From JAAYDS01 sp039680625 (GTDB taxonomy: Bacteria > Chloroflexota > Anaerolineae > UBA1429): a stretch of DNA of 31,120 nucleotides. The notes under the pieces were generated by a model. The model was not told where the DNA came from, searched no databases, and saw only the letters and a list, made by a program, of their open reading frames with translations. The position numbers were made by a program, and so were the translations under genes. The stretch spans positions 1 to 31,120 of the forward strand of contig JBDKSN010000171.1 in NCBI GenBank assembly GCA_039680625.1, read 5' to 3'. Of the stretch, positions 1-6,766 are shown piece after piece. The first letter of the stretch is position 1, and each line of letters opens with the position of its first letter.

Positions 1-1
1 C

Positions 2-49
2 CACACTGAGGACATCTTTGAGACCCTGGAACCTACCCTGTCTCGCTGA
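2..49 (+). CDS. C-terminal tail of an upstream gene (partial), perhaps the last gene of the IS element
   Basis: An open frame entering from the left edge reads HTEDIFETLEPTLSR and stops at a TGA at 47-49. Only 15 residues are visible, so no family can be assigned. Its position just inside the repeated IS-like end (68-125) suggests the C-terminus of the IS helper or transposase gene. It could equally be chance open frame. The AGGAGGAGG that follows the stop has no start codon at a useful distance and does not seem to be a working ribosome site. Confidence 0.25.
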   Translation, partial: HTEDIFETLEPTLSR

Positions 50-67
50 AAGGAGGAGGCTATCCCA

Positions 68-118
68 GTAACATTTTCATTTGAACGTCAGCCGCCCTTC
101 GGTAACATTTTCATTTGA
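68..118 (+). repeat. Pair of 17-bp direct repeats
   Basis: GTAACATTTTCATTTGA occurs at 68-84 and again at 102-118, separated by 17 unrelated bases. The repeats are AT-rich compared with the surroundings. This is the pattern of transposase-binding repeats at an IS end. Confidence 0.8.
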
Positions 119-148
119 GTTGACACATGCAGCTGGCAGAGCAGGCTG

Positions 149-177
149 TTGACAGAATGGCGCGCCCACTTTATGTT
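149..177 (+). promoter_or_regulatory. Sigma70-like promoter for the peroxiredoxin gene
   Basis: TTGACA at 149-154 and TATGTT at 172-177 are separated by 17 bases. Transcription would begin near 184, giving a leader of about 85 bases before the ATG at 269. A second TTGACA at 120-125 is the IS end itself and has no -10 box at the right distance. Confidence 0.45.
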
Positions 178-268
178 GAGCGTGCACGCGAAGACGCGGG
201 CCAAGGCAGAGGGTGCTCTCTGCATCGACACTCACCTGATAGAGCCATTGATTGCACAGGAGGTGACC

Positions 269-874
269 ATGACAGTGGCACGGGCTGGGTCTCCCGCTCC
301 TCAATTCAGCGGCATGGCCTTTGTTGGCGGTGGCTTCAAGAAGGTCTCTCTGTCTGACTATGCCGGCAAGTGGACCGTGATCTGCTTCTATCCCGGCGAC
401 TTTACCTTCGTTTGACCAACCGAACTCGCAGCGGTCGCTGCGCACAAGGCTCAACTCGATGAGCTCGGCGTCGAGATGCTGGCCATCAGCACTAACAGCC
501 AGTTTGTGCACAAGGTGTGGCAAGAGGAAGAGCTCTCCAAGATGGTCGAGGGCGGCTTCCCCTGGCCCATGATCGCCGATACTACGGGGGCCATCGGGCG
601 CGCCTATGGCGTCTATGATGAGGAGGGCGGAGTAGATATCCGCGGGCGCTTTATCATCGATCCCGATGGCGTCGTCCAGGCGATGGAGGTGCTCACGCCT
701 ACCGTGGGCCGGAATGTGAACGAGCTGATTCGTCAGGTCAAAGCCTATCAGCATGCGCGGGCTACCGGCGAGGTGATGCCCGCCGGCTGGCAGCCAGGCA
801 AGCCCACTCTCAAGCCGTCTCCCGCTCTGGTCGGTAAGGTGTGGACCGTCTGGTCTGTAGAGAACGCCAAATAG
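269..874 (+). CDS. Selenocysteine-containing AhpC/Prx-type peroxiredoxin (in-frame TGA = Sec49)
   Basis: Peroxiredoxins reduce H2O2 and organic peroxides through an attacking Cys in a P-x3-T-x2-C context. Here the frame reads FYPGDFTFV, then TGA (413-415), then PTELAAVAAHK, so the stop codon sits exactly at the peroxidatic residue. The same frame continues to a TAG at 872-874, giving 201 residues, a normal AhpC/Prx1-class length. A 6-bp hairpin with a GGTC loop 17 bases after the TGA (427-442) fits a bacterial SECIS. I chose the ATG at 269 because AGGAGGTGACC directly precedes it; the frame is open further upstream but lacks such a site. The C-terminal VCPAGW of AhpC proteins is MPAGW here (Met170), and Cys39 is the only cysteine. 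Reading: a 1-Sec peroxiredoxin reduced directly by an external thiol partner. Alternatives: a nonsense mutation or base error, which would leave two broken pieces. Confidence 0.85.
427..442 (+). promoter_or_regulatory. Candidate bacterial SECIS element for UGA recoding
   Basis: CGCAGC (427-432), loop GGTC (433-436) and GCTGCG (437-442) form a perfect 6-bp stem. The loop starts 17 bases after the TGA at 413-415. Bacterial SECIS elements lie inside the coding region just downstream of the UGA and have a small loop with a G near its start; the E. coli fdhF element also has a GGUC loop. The bulged U of fdhF is not evident here. The stem is also coding sequence (AAVAA), so part of it could be fortuitous. 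Confidence 0.7.
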
Positions 875-888
875 CCTTGGGAGTTTGC

Positions 889-918
889 GCCTCTGAGCGA
901 AGCACCTCGCTCAGAGGC
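889..918. terminator. Perfect 12-bp hairpin between convergent prx and aroF
   Basis: GCCTCTGAGCGA (889-900) and TCGCTCAGAGGC (907-918) are exact reverse complements around a 6-base loop (AGCACC). The hairpin lies between two genes whose 3' ends face each other, so it could serve both. No T-run follows on either strand, so it is not a classical intrinsic terminator. Confidence 0.5.
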
Positions 919-986
919 TGCTCTGACGAGAACCGTCTATGCCTCATCTGCGGGCGCAATGACTCTTGCCTCGCGGCGGGATGGCC

Positions 987-2021
987 TCATACGCCGGATG
1001 GCCGCTGCACTCCACGCCCCACAGCCCCGGCCACCGCCGCGATCTGGTCCATCAGCCGTGCGAAACTCTTGGGTGTCAGGCTTTGCAAGCCGTCAGACAG
1101 TGCTTCTTCGGGGTGCGGGTGCACTTCGATCATCAAGCCATCGGCGCCAGCCGCCACCGCGGCGAGGGCCAGAGTGGGCACCAACTCATAGTGCCCCGCT
1201 GCATGGCTGGGATCGACGATCACCGGCAAGTGAGACTCGCGCTTGACCACGCCGATAGCGCCGATGTCGAGGGTGAAGCGTGTGCTGGTCTCGAAAGTGC
1301 GAATGCCGCGCTCGCACAGGATCACGTCATTGGTACCGGCAGCCAGCAAATAGTCCGCGGCCTGGAGCCACTCGGTGACGGTGGCCGAGAGTCCACGCTT
1401 GAGGACGCAGGGCTTGCCCGTCTCGCCGGCGGCGCGAAGGAGCACATAGTTCTGCATATTGCGCGCCCCGATCTGGAGCACATCGATGTGCTCGGCCATC
1501 AGGTCGATATAGTGCGGATCGGTGATCTCGCTGACCACGGGGATATGGAAGGCCTCACGCATCTCGCTGAGCAGGTCTACGCCGACCTCGCCCAGGCCTT
1601 GGACACTAAAGGGCGAGGTGCGCGGCTTGAAGGCGCCGCCGCGCAACAGAGATGCGCCACTGGCGATGACCGCCTGGGCCGCCTCAAAGAGCTGTTCGCG
1701 CGATTCGATGCTGCACGGGCCGGCGATGATGGCCAGGTCGTCGCCGCCGATGGTGGCCGAGCCAACATGCACGATGGTGCGCTCGTGGCGAAAGTCATGA
1801 GAGGCCAGTTTGAAGGGCCGCATGATGCGCGTCACCGATTGCACCCCGGCCAGCACCGCAAAGGCCTCGGTGGGCACGCTCCCCGTATCGCTACCCAAGA
1901 TGGCAACGACATACTTGTCGGTGCCAATGTTGAGCTGTACGTCAAACCCAAACTGCCTGGCGCGCTCGATGACGGCATCGACCTGCTCTTGCGTTGCTCC
2001 AGTGCGCATCTCGACGATCAT
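987..2021 (-). CDS. aroF: 3-deoxy-7-phosphoheptulonate (DAHP) synthase, type I-beta
   Basis: Catalyses condensation of phosphoenolpyruvate and erythrose-4-phosphate, the first step of the shikimate pathway, in the cytoplasm. The 344-residue protein begins with a ~70-residue ferredoxin-like regulatory domain (MIVEMRTGATQEQVDAVIER) as in Thermotoga-type enzymes. The TIM-barrel synthase domain follows, with GPCSIES, LRGGAFKPRTSPFSVQG, QIGARNMQN, LKRG, CERGIRTFE, DPSHAAGH and MIEVHP, which hold the substrate-binding Lys/Arg and metal-binding Cys/His/Glu/Asp residues. Length matches the family. An AAGGAGGA site lies upstream of the ATG, and a TTGACG/TATCAT promoter about 70 bases upstream fits single-gene transcription. 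The N-terminal domain suggests feedback control by an aromatic amino acid, which is inference. Confidence 0.96.
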   Translation of the reverse strand: MIVEMRTGATQEQVDAVIERARQFGFDVQLNIGTDKYVVAILGSDTGSVPTEAFAVLAGVQSVTRIMRPFKLASHDFRHERTIVHVGSATIGGDDLAIIAGPCSIESREQLFEAAQAVIASGASLLRGGAFKPRTSPFSVQGLGEVGVDLLSEMREAFHIPVVSEITDPHYIDLMAEHIDVLQIGARNMQNYVLLRAAGETGKPCVLKRGLSATVTEWLQAADYLLAAGTNDVILCERGIRTFETSTRFTLDIGAIGVVKRESHLPVIVDPSHAAGHYELVPTLALAAVAAGADGLMIEVHPHPEEALSDGLQSLTPKSFARLMDQIAAVAGAVGRGVQRPSGV

Positions 2022-2090
2022 GGTAGCCCCGTCCTCCTTGCCCTGAGGGAACGAAAGCAGCGCCCGTCCAGCGGACTCTGCTACGCCTTG

Positions 2091-2118
2091 ATGATAGCCC
2101 CACTGGAGCGCTCGTCAA
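2091..2118 (-). promoter_or_regulatory. Sigma70-like promoter for aroF
   Basis: On the minus strand TTGACG (2118-2113) and TATCAT (2096-2091) are 16 bases apart. The predicted start near 2085 leaves a ~60-base leader before the aroF ATG. No attenuator-like hairpin or T-box is evident in the leader. Confidence 0.5.
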
Positions 2119-2267
2119 TACATGCCTGTAGCCGCGTAGGGCGAGCCGTGTGCGGCAAGAGTGCGCGGAGCATTTGCGCTGATTCGGATTGCGTAGAGTC
2201 GATAGCGCGACTTGGCTATGAGTGCGCGATGGGACGTCTGTCGCGATCAGCACTGCAGTCCGTCGCT

Positions 2268-2296
2268 TTGACACATGTTGGGCCTCACGACATAAT
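2268..2296 (+). promoter_or_regulatory. Strong sigma70-like promoter directly abutting the lipoprotein start
   Basis: TTGACA (2268-2273) and CATAAT (2291-2296) are separated by exactly 17 bases. The predicted +1 is about 2303, two bases before the GTG at 2305, so the mRNA would have essentially no leader. Confidence 0.6.
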
Positions 2297-2304
2297 CCCT
2301 TTCC

Positions 2305-3846
2305 GTGACTCTTGACGAATTGAGGACAGGCACCACGAAAAGACTAGTCCAGGGATGGCCACTGGCCGCCATCGTGATCGCTTTGGTGGCGATGGCCTGC
2401 AGCTCGCCGGCAACGGTCGTTCCCCAGCCGACACCAAACTATCACCCCCAAGAGACGCGTGTCGAGGCGATGCTCCGGGCGACCTTTACGGCGATGGCTC
2501 CAGCCACCGCCCCTGAGGAAGCCCAGACGCCCCTCGTCACCCCGTTGCCCTCTGCGCAGACACCGACGGCCACACCGGCTGTGCTGGCTCAAGCAGGGCT
2601 GTTGGCGTATGTACGCAGCCCTGACGGCGCTGAGCCAAGCATCGTACTCGCAGGGCAGCATGCGGATGATCAGGTGACGCTCGAACACCTCACCGGACCA
2701 CAAGCGATCACCGACCTCGATTGGCCGGCAAGTGGCGACGAGTTGCTCTTGGTGAGCGCCTACGCTGCCATCCTGAGCCGGGGTAACGAGCGCAATGTCT
2801 TGGCGGTGCGCACCGATGGCACCGGGTTGCGCATGCTCACCGGCGAATATGTGCCGCCTGAAGAGGCCCCCGGGCCCTATGTGTCGCTCGAGGGGCGGGT
2901 GTTGGGCGGCGTGGGTGACTGCCTGGTGAGCGCTCAGGGTGTCACCAGCCCGGTCTCTGTCGACGCGACCGGCGCCTTTACCCTCACGGGGGTGCCGATT
3001 GGGGCTGCGTGGGCACGGGCGGTGTGCACCCAAGAGGGGCGTACGCTCTCGGGAGATGTCACTCTGGCCGCCGTCGATGGCGCGTTTGCACCTGTGCAGA
3101 TCCAGGTAACCGATGGTGGCCAGGGCTGGAAGCAGGCGACGCTTTCGCCGGATGGGGGCATTTTGGCGGGCACCTTTTATCATTGGGCGCCCGATGCCGA
3201 AGGGCAGCCCGAGTATCACTTCTGGGGCCGCATCGTGGGCCTGGTCACGGGCTATGCCGCGGAGCTGGAGGTGGCCCAGGAAGGCGATCTGAACGGGCTG
3301 GATTGGGCGCCGGCTGGTGATCGCCTGCTGGGAGCGGTGACCGGCGCCAACGGCGGCTGGCTCTGGTTGTGGGATGCTACGGGAGCCTCACTTGGGCAGC
3401 TCATCGAGGTGCCCAACCCGGATGATCAGATCCTGACGCTGGCGAACCCGGTCTGGTCTCCCGATGGCACGCAGGTGGCCTTTGAGCTACGTCGTTGGTC
3501 TTGGTGGGGAGACAGCGCCTATCGCACCGACTTGATGCTCGTGTCGGCCGATGGGCAGAACCTACGCCCGCTCGTTGAGCTGGGCTGGGGCGAGCACGCC
3601 GTCGAGCCCTGCTGGCTCCCCGATGGCCACACCGTGGCCTATGAGTATGTCCAAACGGCGGCGGGCCAGGAACTGAGCATCGCCGATAATGGCAGCATCT
3701 GGATGGTCGTCGTCGACAGTGGCTTGCGCTTGCCATGGAGCAGCGGCCCCTACGATTCCTTGCCGGCGTCGAACCCGCGTGGTGTGCCTAGCGCAAAGGT
3801 GGAAAACGGCGCGGCTGCTCCCGAGCCAACGCCCACAGCGGGCTGA
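2305..3846 (+). CDS. Lipoprotein with beta-propeller (TolB/WD40-like) repeats
   Basis: Probably an exported, lipid-anchored protein of 513 residues and unknown function. A hydrophobic segment after KRLVQGW leads to a lipobox ending AMAC, with Cys32 as the lipidated residue, followed by a Pro/Thr-rich linker (residues ~40-95). Blade-like motifs such as SPDGG, SPDGT and LPDGH, with following W/Y-rich strands, recur between ~100 and ~480, as in TolB-type propellers. A segment at ~195-255 (GRVLGGVGDCLVSAQG...GAFTLTGVPIG) resembles a carboxypeptidase-regulatory Ig-like fold inserted among the blades. The C-terminus is again Pro/Thr-rich. The GTG at 2305 has no ribosome site but lies at the predicted transcription start; TTG at 2320 is an alternative that also keeps the signal peptide. 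Confidence 0.8.
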   Translation: MTLDELRTGTTKRLVQGWPLAAIVIALVAMACSSPATVVPQPTPNYHPQETRVEAMLRATFTAMAPATAPEEAQTPLVTPLPSAQTPTATPAVLAQAGLLAYVRSPDGAEPSIVLAGQHADDQVTLEHLTGPQAITDLDWPASGDELLLVSAYAAILSRGNERNVLAVRTDGTGLRMLTGEYVPPEEAPGPYVSLEGRVLGGVGDCLVSAQGVTSPVSVDATGAFTLTGVPIGAAWARAVCTQEGRTLSGDVTLAAVDGAFAPVQIQVTDGGQGWKQATLSPDGGILAGTFYHWAPDAEGQPEYHFWGRIVGLVTGYAAELEVAQEGDLNGLDWAPAGDRLLGAVTGANGGWLWLWDATGASLGQLIEVPNPDDQILTLANPVWSPDGTQVAFELRRWSWWGDSAYRTDLMLVSADGQNLRPLVELGWGEHAVEPCWLPDGHTVAYEYVQTAAGQELSIADNGSIWMVVVDSGLRLPWSSGPYDSLPASNPRGVPSAKVENGAAAPEPTPTAG

Positions 3847-3855
3847 GGGAACGTT

Positions 3856-3884
3856 CTGACAGGGCTGCTTTCTCATGCTATAAT
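3856..3884 (+). promoter_or_regulatory. Extended -10 sigma70 promoter
   Basis: CTGACA (3856-3861), a 17-base spacer and a perfect TATAAT (3879-3884) preceded by TGC. The predicted start near 3891 gives a leader of about 54 bases with GAGGAG before the ATG at 3945. Confidence 0.65.
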
Positions 3885-3944
3885 GCGCCACCGTATGCGC
3901 CGACTGTGTTGCGGTCCGTACCACTGCTCTGAGGAGTCTGAGGC

Positions 3945-4499
3945 ATGAAGTTGCCGGCGAATCTGAACACCTATGTTTCTGCAGCCCTGTTTGTCATCGG
4001 GGCTTATGTGGTTGCGCTCTATCTCGGGATGATCATCTGGACCTTTCGCGATATTCGCTCGCGCACGCGCGATGCGCTGGCACACATCATGGCCGCCTTG
4101 CTCGTCGCCGTGTTCAATCTGCCGGGTTTGATCGTCTATCTGTTGGTGCGACCCAAGACGACCCTTGCTGAAGAGTATGAGCGCACGTTGGCCGAAGAGG
4201 CCGTGTTGCACGAGCTCGACACCAAGTTGGTCTGCCCCCAGTGTCAGCGCGGCATCGAGGCCGACTTTATCGTGTGCCCCCATTGCCATCAACAGCTCAA
4301 GCTGCGTTGCACAGGCTGTGGCCGCCTGGTCATGCCCGACTGGGATGTGTGCCCGTATTGCGGGCAATACCAGCAGGCTGAGGGCGAAAAGGCCACTCCA
4401 GCGGAAGCGGGCCATGCTGTCGATGCCTTGGCCGAAGATGAGGAAGAGGAGCCGCTGGTGCCCGAGCCGCAAGAGGCGACTCGGCCACAGACGCGCTAG
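3945..4499 (+). CDS. Membrane-anchored double zinc-ribbon protein
   Basis: A 184-residue protein of unknown function. Two hydrophobic segments (about residues 11-33 and 47-68) form a membrane hairpin of the PLDc_N-like type seen in small Chloroflexota proteins. A charged linker follows, then two zinc ribbons: Cys97/Cys100 with Cys111/Cys114, and Cys122/Cys125 with Cys136/Cys139, all in CxxC pairs. The tail is acidic. The ribbons would face the cytoplasm and may bind a protein or nucleic-acid partner; nothing in the sequence says which. It has its own promoter and a GAGGAG site 7 bases before the ATG. The 3' end converges with the next gene with only 11 bases between. Confidence 0.8.
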   Translation: MKLPANLNTYVSAALFVIGAYVVALYLGMIIWTFRDIRSRTRDALAHIMAALLVAVFNLPGLIVYLLVRPKTTLAEEYERTLAEEAVLHELDTKLVCPQCQRGIEADFIVCPHCHQQLKLRCTGCGRLVMPDWDVCPYCGQYQQAEGEKATPAEAGHAVDALAEDEEEEPLVPEPQEATRPQTR

Positions 4500-4510
4500 G
4501 GCGCGCTTGG

Positions 4511-6199
4511 CTAATGAGCAAGGCGCTGGGGCCAGATGCCTTTCGCTTTCAGCGCCGCGGTGAGTTCTTCCACGGCCCCTGGCCTGACGACTAGCATGGT
4601 GGGCGACAGGCTCTCGCTGATGAGCGCAGACAGCTTCCTGTCGTGCAAGACGTCTTGTGCGGTGGCCTCGTCGGCGAGCACCAATAAAGTCGCCTGCCGG
4701 ATGGTTGCCCGACCAAAGCGCCCACTCCACGCCTGGAGCCGCAGTGCCAGAGACGGCGGCAGTTCGCCGCCGATGCGTGTGAGGAAGGCGACCATCCGGG
4801 GCACGCTGATGCCCGCGTTGTAGCCCTCCCACACGGTGTCTTCGGTCAAGCCATAGCGAGCCACCCGATCTTGCCCCTGCCACTGGGCGATGCGCTCTAG
4901 CTGATAGCGCTCAGAGGCGGTGTTGACCAGCGACACGGTGATCAAGCCATCGGGGCTGATCTGCGCCGGCATCCTTTGGCGAGGTGCCTCGGGAGCCAGC
5001 GGCTTGCCCAAGACGGCCGCCCCCAGCGTCGACAGGGCCAAGGTCGTCGGCGAGCCGCCTGTTGGCCCACCCAGACGTACCAGGCCTAGCCAGCGCAGCG
5101 GCCCCGTGAATAGATAGGTGGCGAACTGTCCCTCGACGGCCTCCCAGGATTGCGGCCCACGCAGGTATTGCTCTGTGGTGGCATCGCGGATGAACCAGGC
5201 GTTCATGTCGCCGTCGGGCCGCAGAAAAGTGGGTTGGTGGCGCTTGAGCGCCTGCACCAGGCCCTCGATGCTGTACCAAGCGCTCGGTTGTAGCGCCCGC
5301 AGAAAAGTGGCCAGATTCCGGCGAGGCACGGTAGGATCATGTGGGCAGCCGTCGGGGTCACAGACCAGAGTGGGCACCTGGGTCAGTTCGACCAAGTGGG
5401 GGTCTTCACGCCAGCCGCGAAAGAGCCGGCCCGCTCGCGCCACGTCTCGCGCGCGCAGCCAGTCTCTGGCCGCCAGGGCGGGCGTCAGACGGCCTTGCTC
5501 GGCATGGATGAGCTTGAGCCGCCAGAGCAGACGCCAGAGCAGGGTCAGGCGGGTCTCGTAAGGCGGCCCGACCAGGCGTTTGGCTAGCGGCCCCTCACCA
5601 CCTAGCCAGGCGGGGGGCGTCAAGTGGCCCATGCCTTCGGCCGAGGGTTGTACTCGCCGTAAGTGGCATAGCACCGCCAAGATGTCTTCACTCAGCGCCA
5701 GGCCATCGTCATATACGACCGCAGGGGGCTCAGCAAGAGCGTGTTCGAGGGCCGCGGCGATCGGCGTAGGCGCTGGCAGCCGCTCGAGCACCTCGCGGGG
5801 CACGAGCAGCACCTCGCCGTGGCCGCCGGGTAGAGGGCCAAAGCCGCGGAACACCAGACCATTGTAGTAGAGCTCTTCGAGCGGCGAGGTTGGCGCCTCC
5901 CAAGGGCGTTCGCGCTCGAGAGCCGCCGGCCCGATCCGCCGCAGCTCGCCCGAGCGCAGAGCGAGGCTCTTGACGCTGGCGCGCCCGCCCTCTCTTGCCA
6001 GCAACGACAACGTCTCGCGTGCCTCGGCAGAAAGCGCCTCCAGGCGGCGACTGAGCGCGCCCGGCGCCAACATGGCATCGCCCAGCTGGCGCGCCGCTGA
6101 GACGTTGTCGCCTTCGTCGAGCGCTACCTGCCAGCTCGCGGCGATTGCGCGCAGCATGGGGGTGGGATGCTCGGCCAGCAGACGATAGAGATCTAGCAT
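4511..6199 (-). CDS. Helicase-associated (XPB/Ssl2 N-terminal-like) domain protein
   Basis: A 562-residue protein with no Walker motifs that I can see. Its layout, with winged-helix-like helical repeats in the first ~300 residues and a C-terminal ~120-residue module (QISPDGLITV...ERYQLERIAQW...RYGLTEDTVWEGYNAGIS), resembles the Helicase_C_3 / XPB-Ssl2 N-terminal family, which in bacteria often occurs without the helicase motor. Function is therefore uncertain; DNA binding is plausible. The frame is open for 207 codons further upstream, but that part overlaps the divergent DUF1232 gene, so I place the start at the ATG at 6199. A TATACT box at 6211-6206 predicts transcription starting at this ATG. 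Confidence 0.7.
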   Translation of the reverse strand: MLDLYRLLAEHPTPMLRAIAASWQVALDEGDNVSAARQLGDAMLAPGALSRRLEALSAEARETLSLLAREGGRASVKSLALRSGELRRIGPAALERERPWEAPTSPLEELYYNGLVFRGFGPLPGGHGEVLLVPREVLERLPAPTPIAAALEHALAEPPAVVYDDGLALSEDILAVLCHLRRVQPSAEGMGHLTPPAWLGGEGPLAKRLVGPPYETRLTLLWRLLWRLKLIHAEQGRLTPALAARDWLRARDVARAGRLFRGWREDPHLVELTQVPTLVCDPDGCPHDPTVPRRNLATFLRALQPSAWYSIEGLVQALKRHQPTFLRPDGDMNAWFIRDATTEQYLRGPQSWEAVEGQFATYLFTGPLRWLGLVRLGGPTGGSPTTLALSTLGAAVLGKPLAPEAPRQRMPAQISPDGLITVSLVNTASERYQLERIAQWQGQDRVARYGLTEDTVWEGYNAGISVPRMVAFLTRIGGELPPSLALRLQAWSGRFGRATIRQATLLVLADEATAQDVLHDRKLSALISESLSPTMLVVRPGAVEELTAALKAKGIWPQRLAH

Positions 6200-6205
6200 G
6201 AGCGC

Positions 6206-6234
6206 AGTATAGAGCCGGGCGCGCCCCTCACCAA
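6206..6234 (-). promoter_or_regulatory. Promoter placing transcription start at the ATG of the 4511-6199 gene
   Basis: On the minus strand TTGGTG (6234-6229), a 17-base spacer and TATACT (6211-6206). With the usual distance the +1 falls at 6199, the A of the ATG. No ribosome-binding site is visible, which fits a leaderless mRNA. Confidence 0.45.
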
Positions 6235-6293
6235 GCGGCTGCAACCGGCCGATGCCTGTTGCGTAGAGAGGCAAGAACGAGGTGCAGCATCCA

Positions 6294-6689
6294 ATGAACA
6301 AGCCTTCCCTGTCGTTCTGGGCCGAGTTTCTGCAAGACCTGCGGCTGGCCTGGCGGTTGTTGCGCGAGCGGCGCATGCCGCTATGGACCAAAGCCGTGCC
6401 CTTGCTCGTCGCGCTGTATCTGTTGTGGCCAGTAGATCTCTTGGCCGACCCTTTCCTCGGCCTTGGCCAGCTGGATGATCTGGCAGTGCTGTTGGTTGCC
6501 GTCGAGCTGTTCATCGCGCTAGCGCCAACCCCGCTGCGCGATGAGTTGGCCGGATCGCCAACCGGCAAAGTGATGCGTGACCCCTGGTGGCCTCTGCCGG
6601 TAGAAGGGCAGGCCGTCGACGTGAGCGAGGGCCAGACCCATCTGTTATCCACCGAGCCGCCAGTGCAGAAGGCAGAGGACTTGTCGTGA
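6294..6689 (+). CDS. DUF1232 (YkvA-like) small membrane protein
   Basis: A 131-residue protein. The central part (residues ~33-70) has the DUF1232 pattern of a hydrophobic helix, then WPVDLLADPFLGLGQLDDLAVL, matching the family signature P-x-D-L-x-P-D...G-x-x-D-D. Function of the family is unknown. The first ~30 residues are amphipathic and basic, and the last ~50 are polar. I start at ATG 6294 because GAGGTG lies about 9 bases upstream; an in-frame GTG at 6282 overlaps that site. It is divergent from the helicase-like gene and heads the long plus-strand run. Confidence 0.78.
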   Translation: MNKPSLSFWAEFLQDLRLAWRLLRERRMPLWTKAVPLLVALYLLWPVDLLADPFLGLGQLDDLAVLLVAVELFIALAPTPLRDELAGSPTGKVMRDPWWPLPVEGQAVDVSEGQTHLLSTEPPVQKAEDLS

Positions 6690-6730
6690 AAGGACTCTCT
6701 GTGTACTATGGAGGTGAACGCTAAGCCTGC

Positions 6731-6736
6731 TATACT
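6731..6736 (+). promoter_or_regulatory. Extended -10 box upstream of the GNAT-like gene
   Basis: TATACT preceded by TGC (extended -10) with no good -35. The predicted +1 near 6743 leaves a 24-base leader containing GAGGT before the GTG at 6767. Confidence 0.4.
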
Positions 6737-6766
6737 GCTGCGAGACCTTTGCCATGAGGTACATGG

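Larger units (their letters stand above)
1..125 (+). mobile_element. Probable right end of an IS21-like insertion sequence (partial)
   Basis: Two identical 17-base direct repeats, GTAACATTTTCATTTGA, lie at 68-84 and 102-118, and the second runs straight into GTTGACA ending at 125. Read on the other strand the block begins TGTCAAC. IS21-family elements are known for multiple short repeats at each end and for ends starting TG and finishing CA, so I infer that this is the outer end of such an element with its body to the left of the window. A short reading-frame tail ending at 49 would be the end of its last gene. The opposite end, the transposase and any target duplication are out of view. IS481-like or other repeat families remain possible. 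Confidence 0.45.

Noticed and set aside
50..58. AGGAGGAGG as a ribosome site for a small gene
   Set aside because: No ATG, GTG or TTG with an open frame lies 5-12 bases downstream; it probably belongs to the IS end.
413..415. Simple nonsense mutation or pseudogene
   Set aside because: The TGA falls exactly on the catalytic codon, the rest of the gene is intact, and a SECIS-like hairpin lies at the right distance. It is kept as an alternative but is less likely.
476..874. Peroxiredoxin as a short gene starting at ATG 476
   Set aside because: This would remove the catalytic half; the upstream half is in the same frame, has a strong ribosome site and is separated only by the TGA.
966..2315. 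449-codon open frame on the plus strand across aroF
   Set aside because: It is antisense to a fully motif-supported DAHP synthase, has no family features, and long antisense frames are expected at this GC content.
3873..4883. 336-codon minus-strand frame across the zinc-ribbon gene
   Set aside because: It overlaps the promoter and coding region of a gene with clear CxxC motifs and a strong ribosome site.
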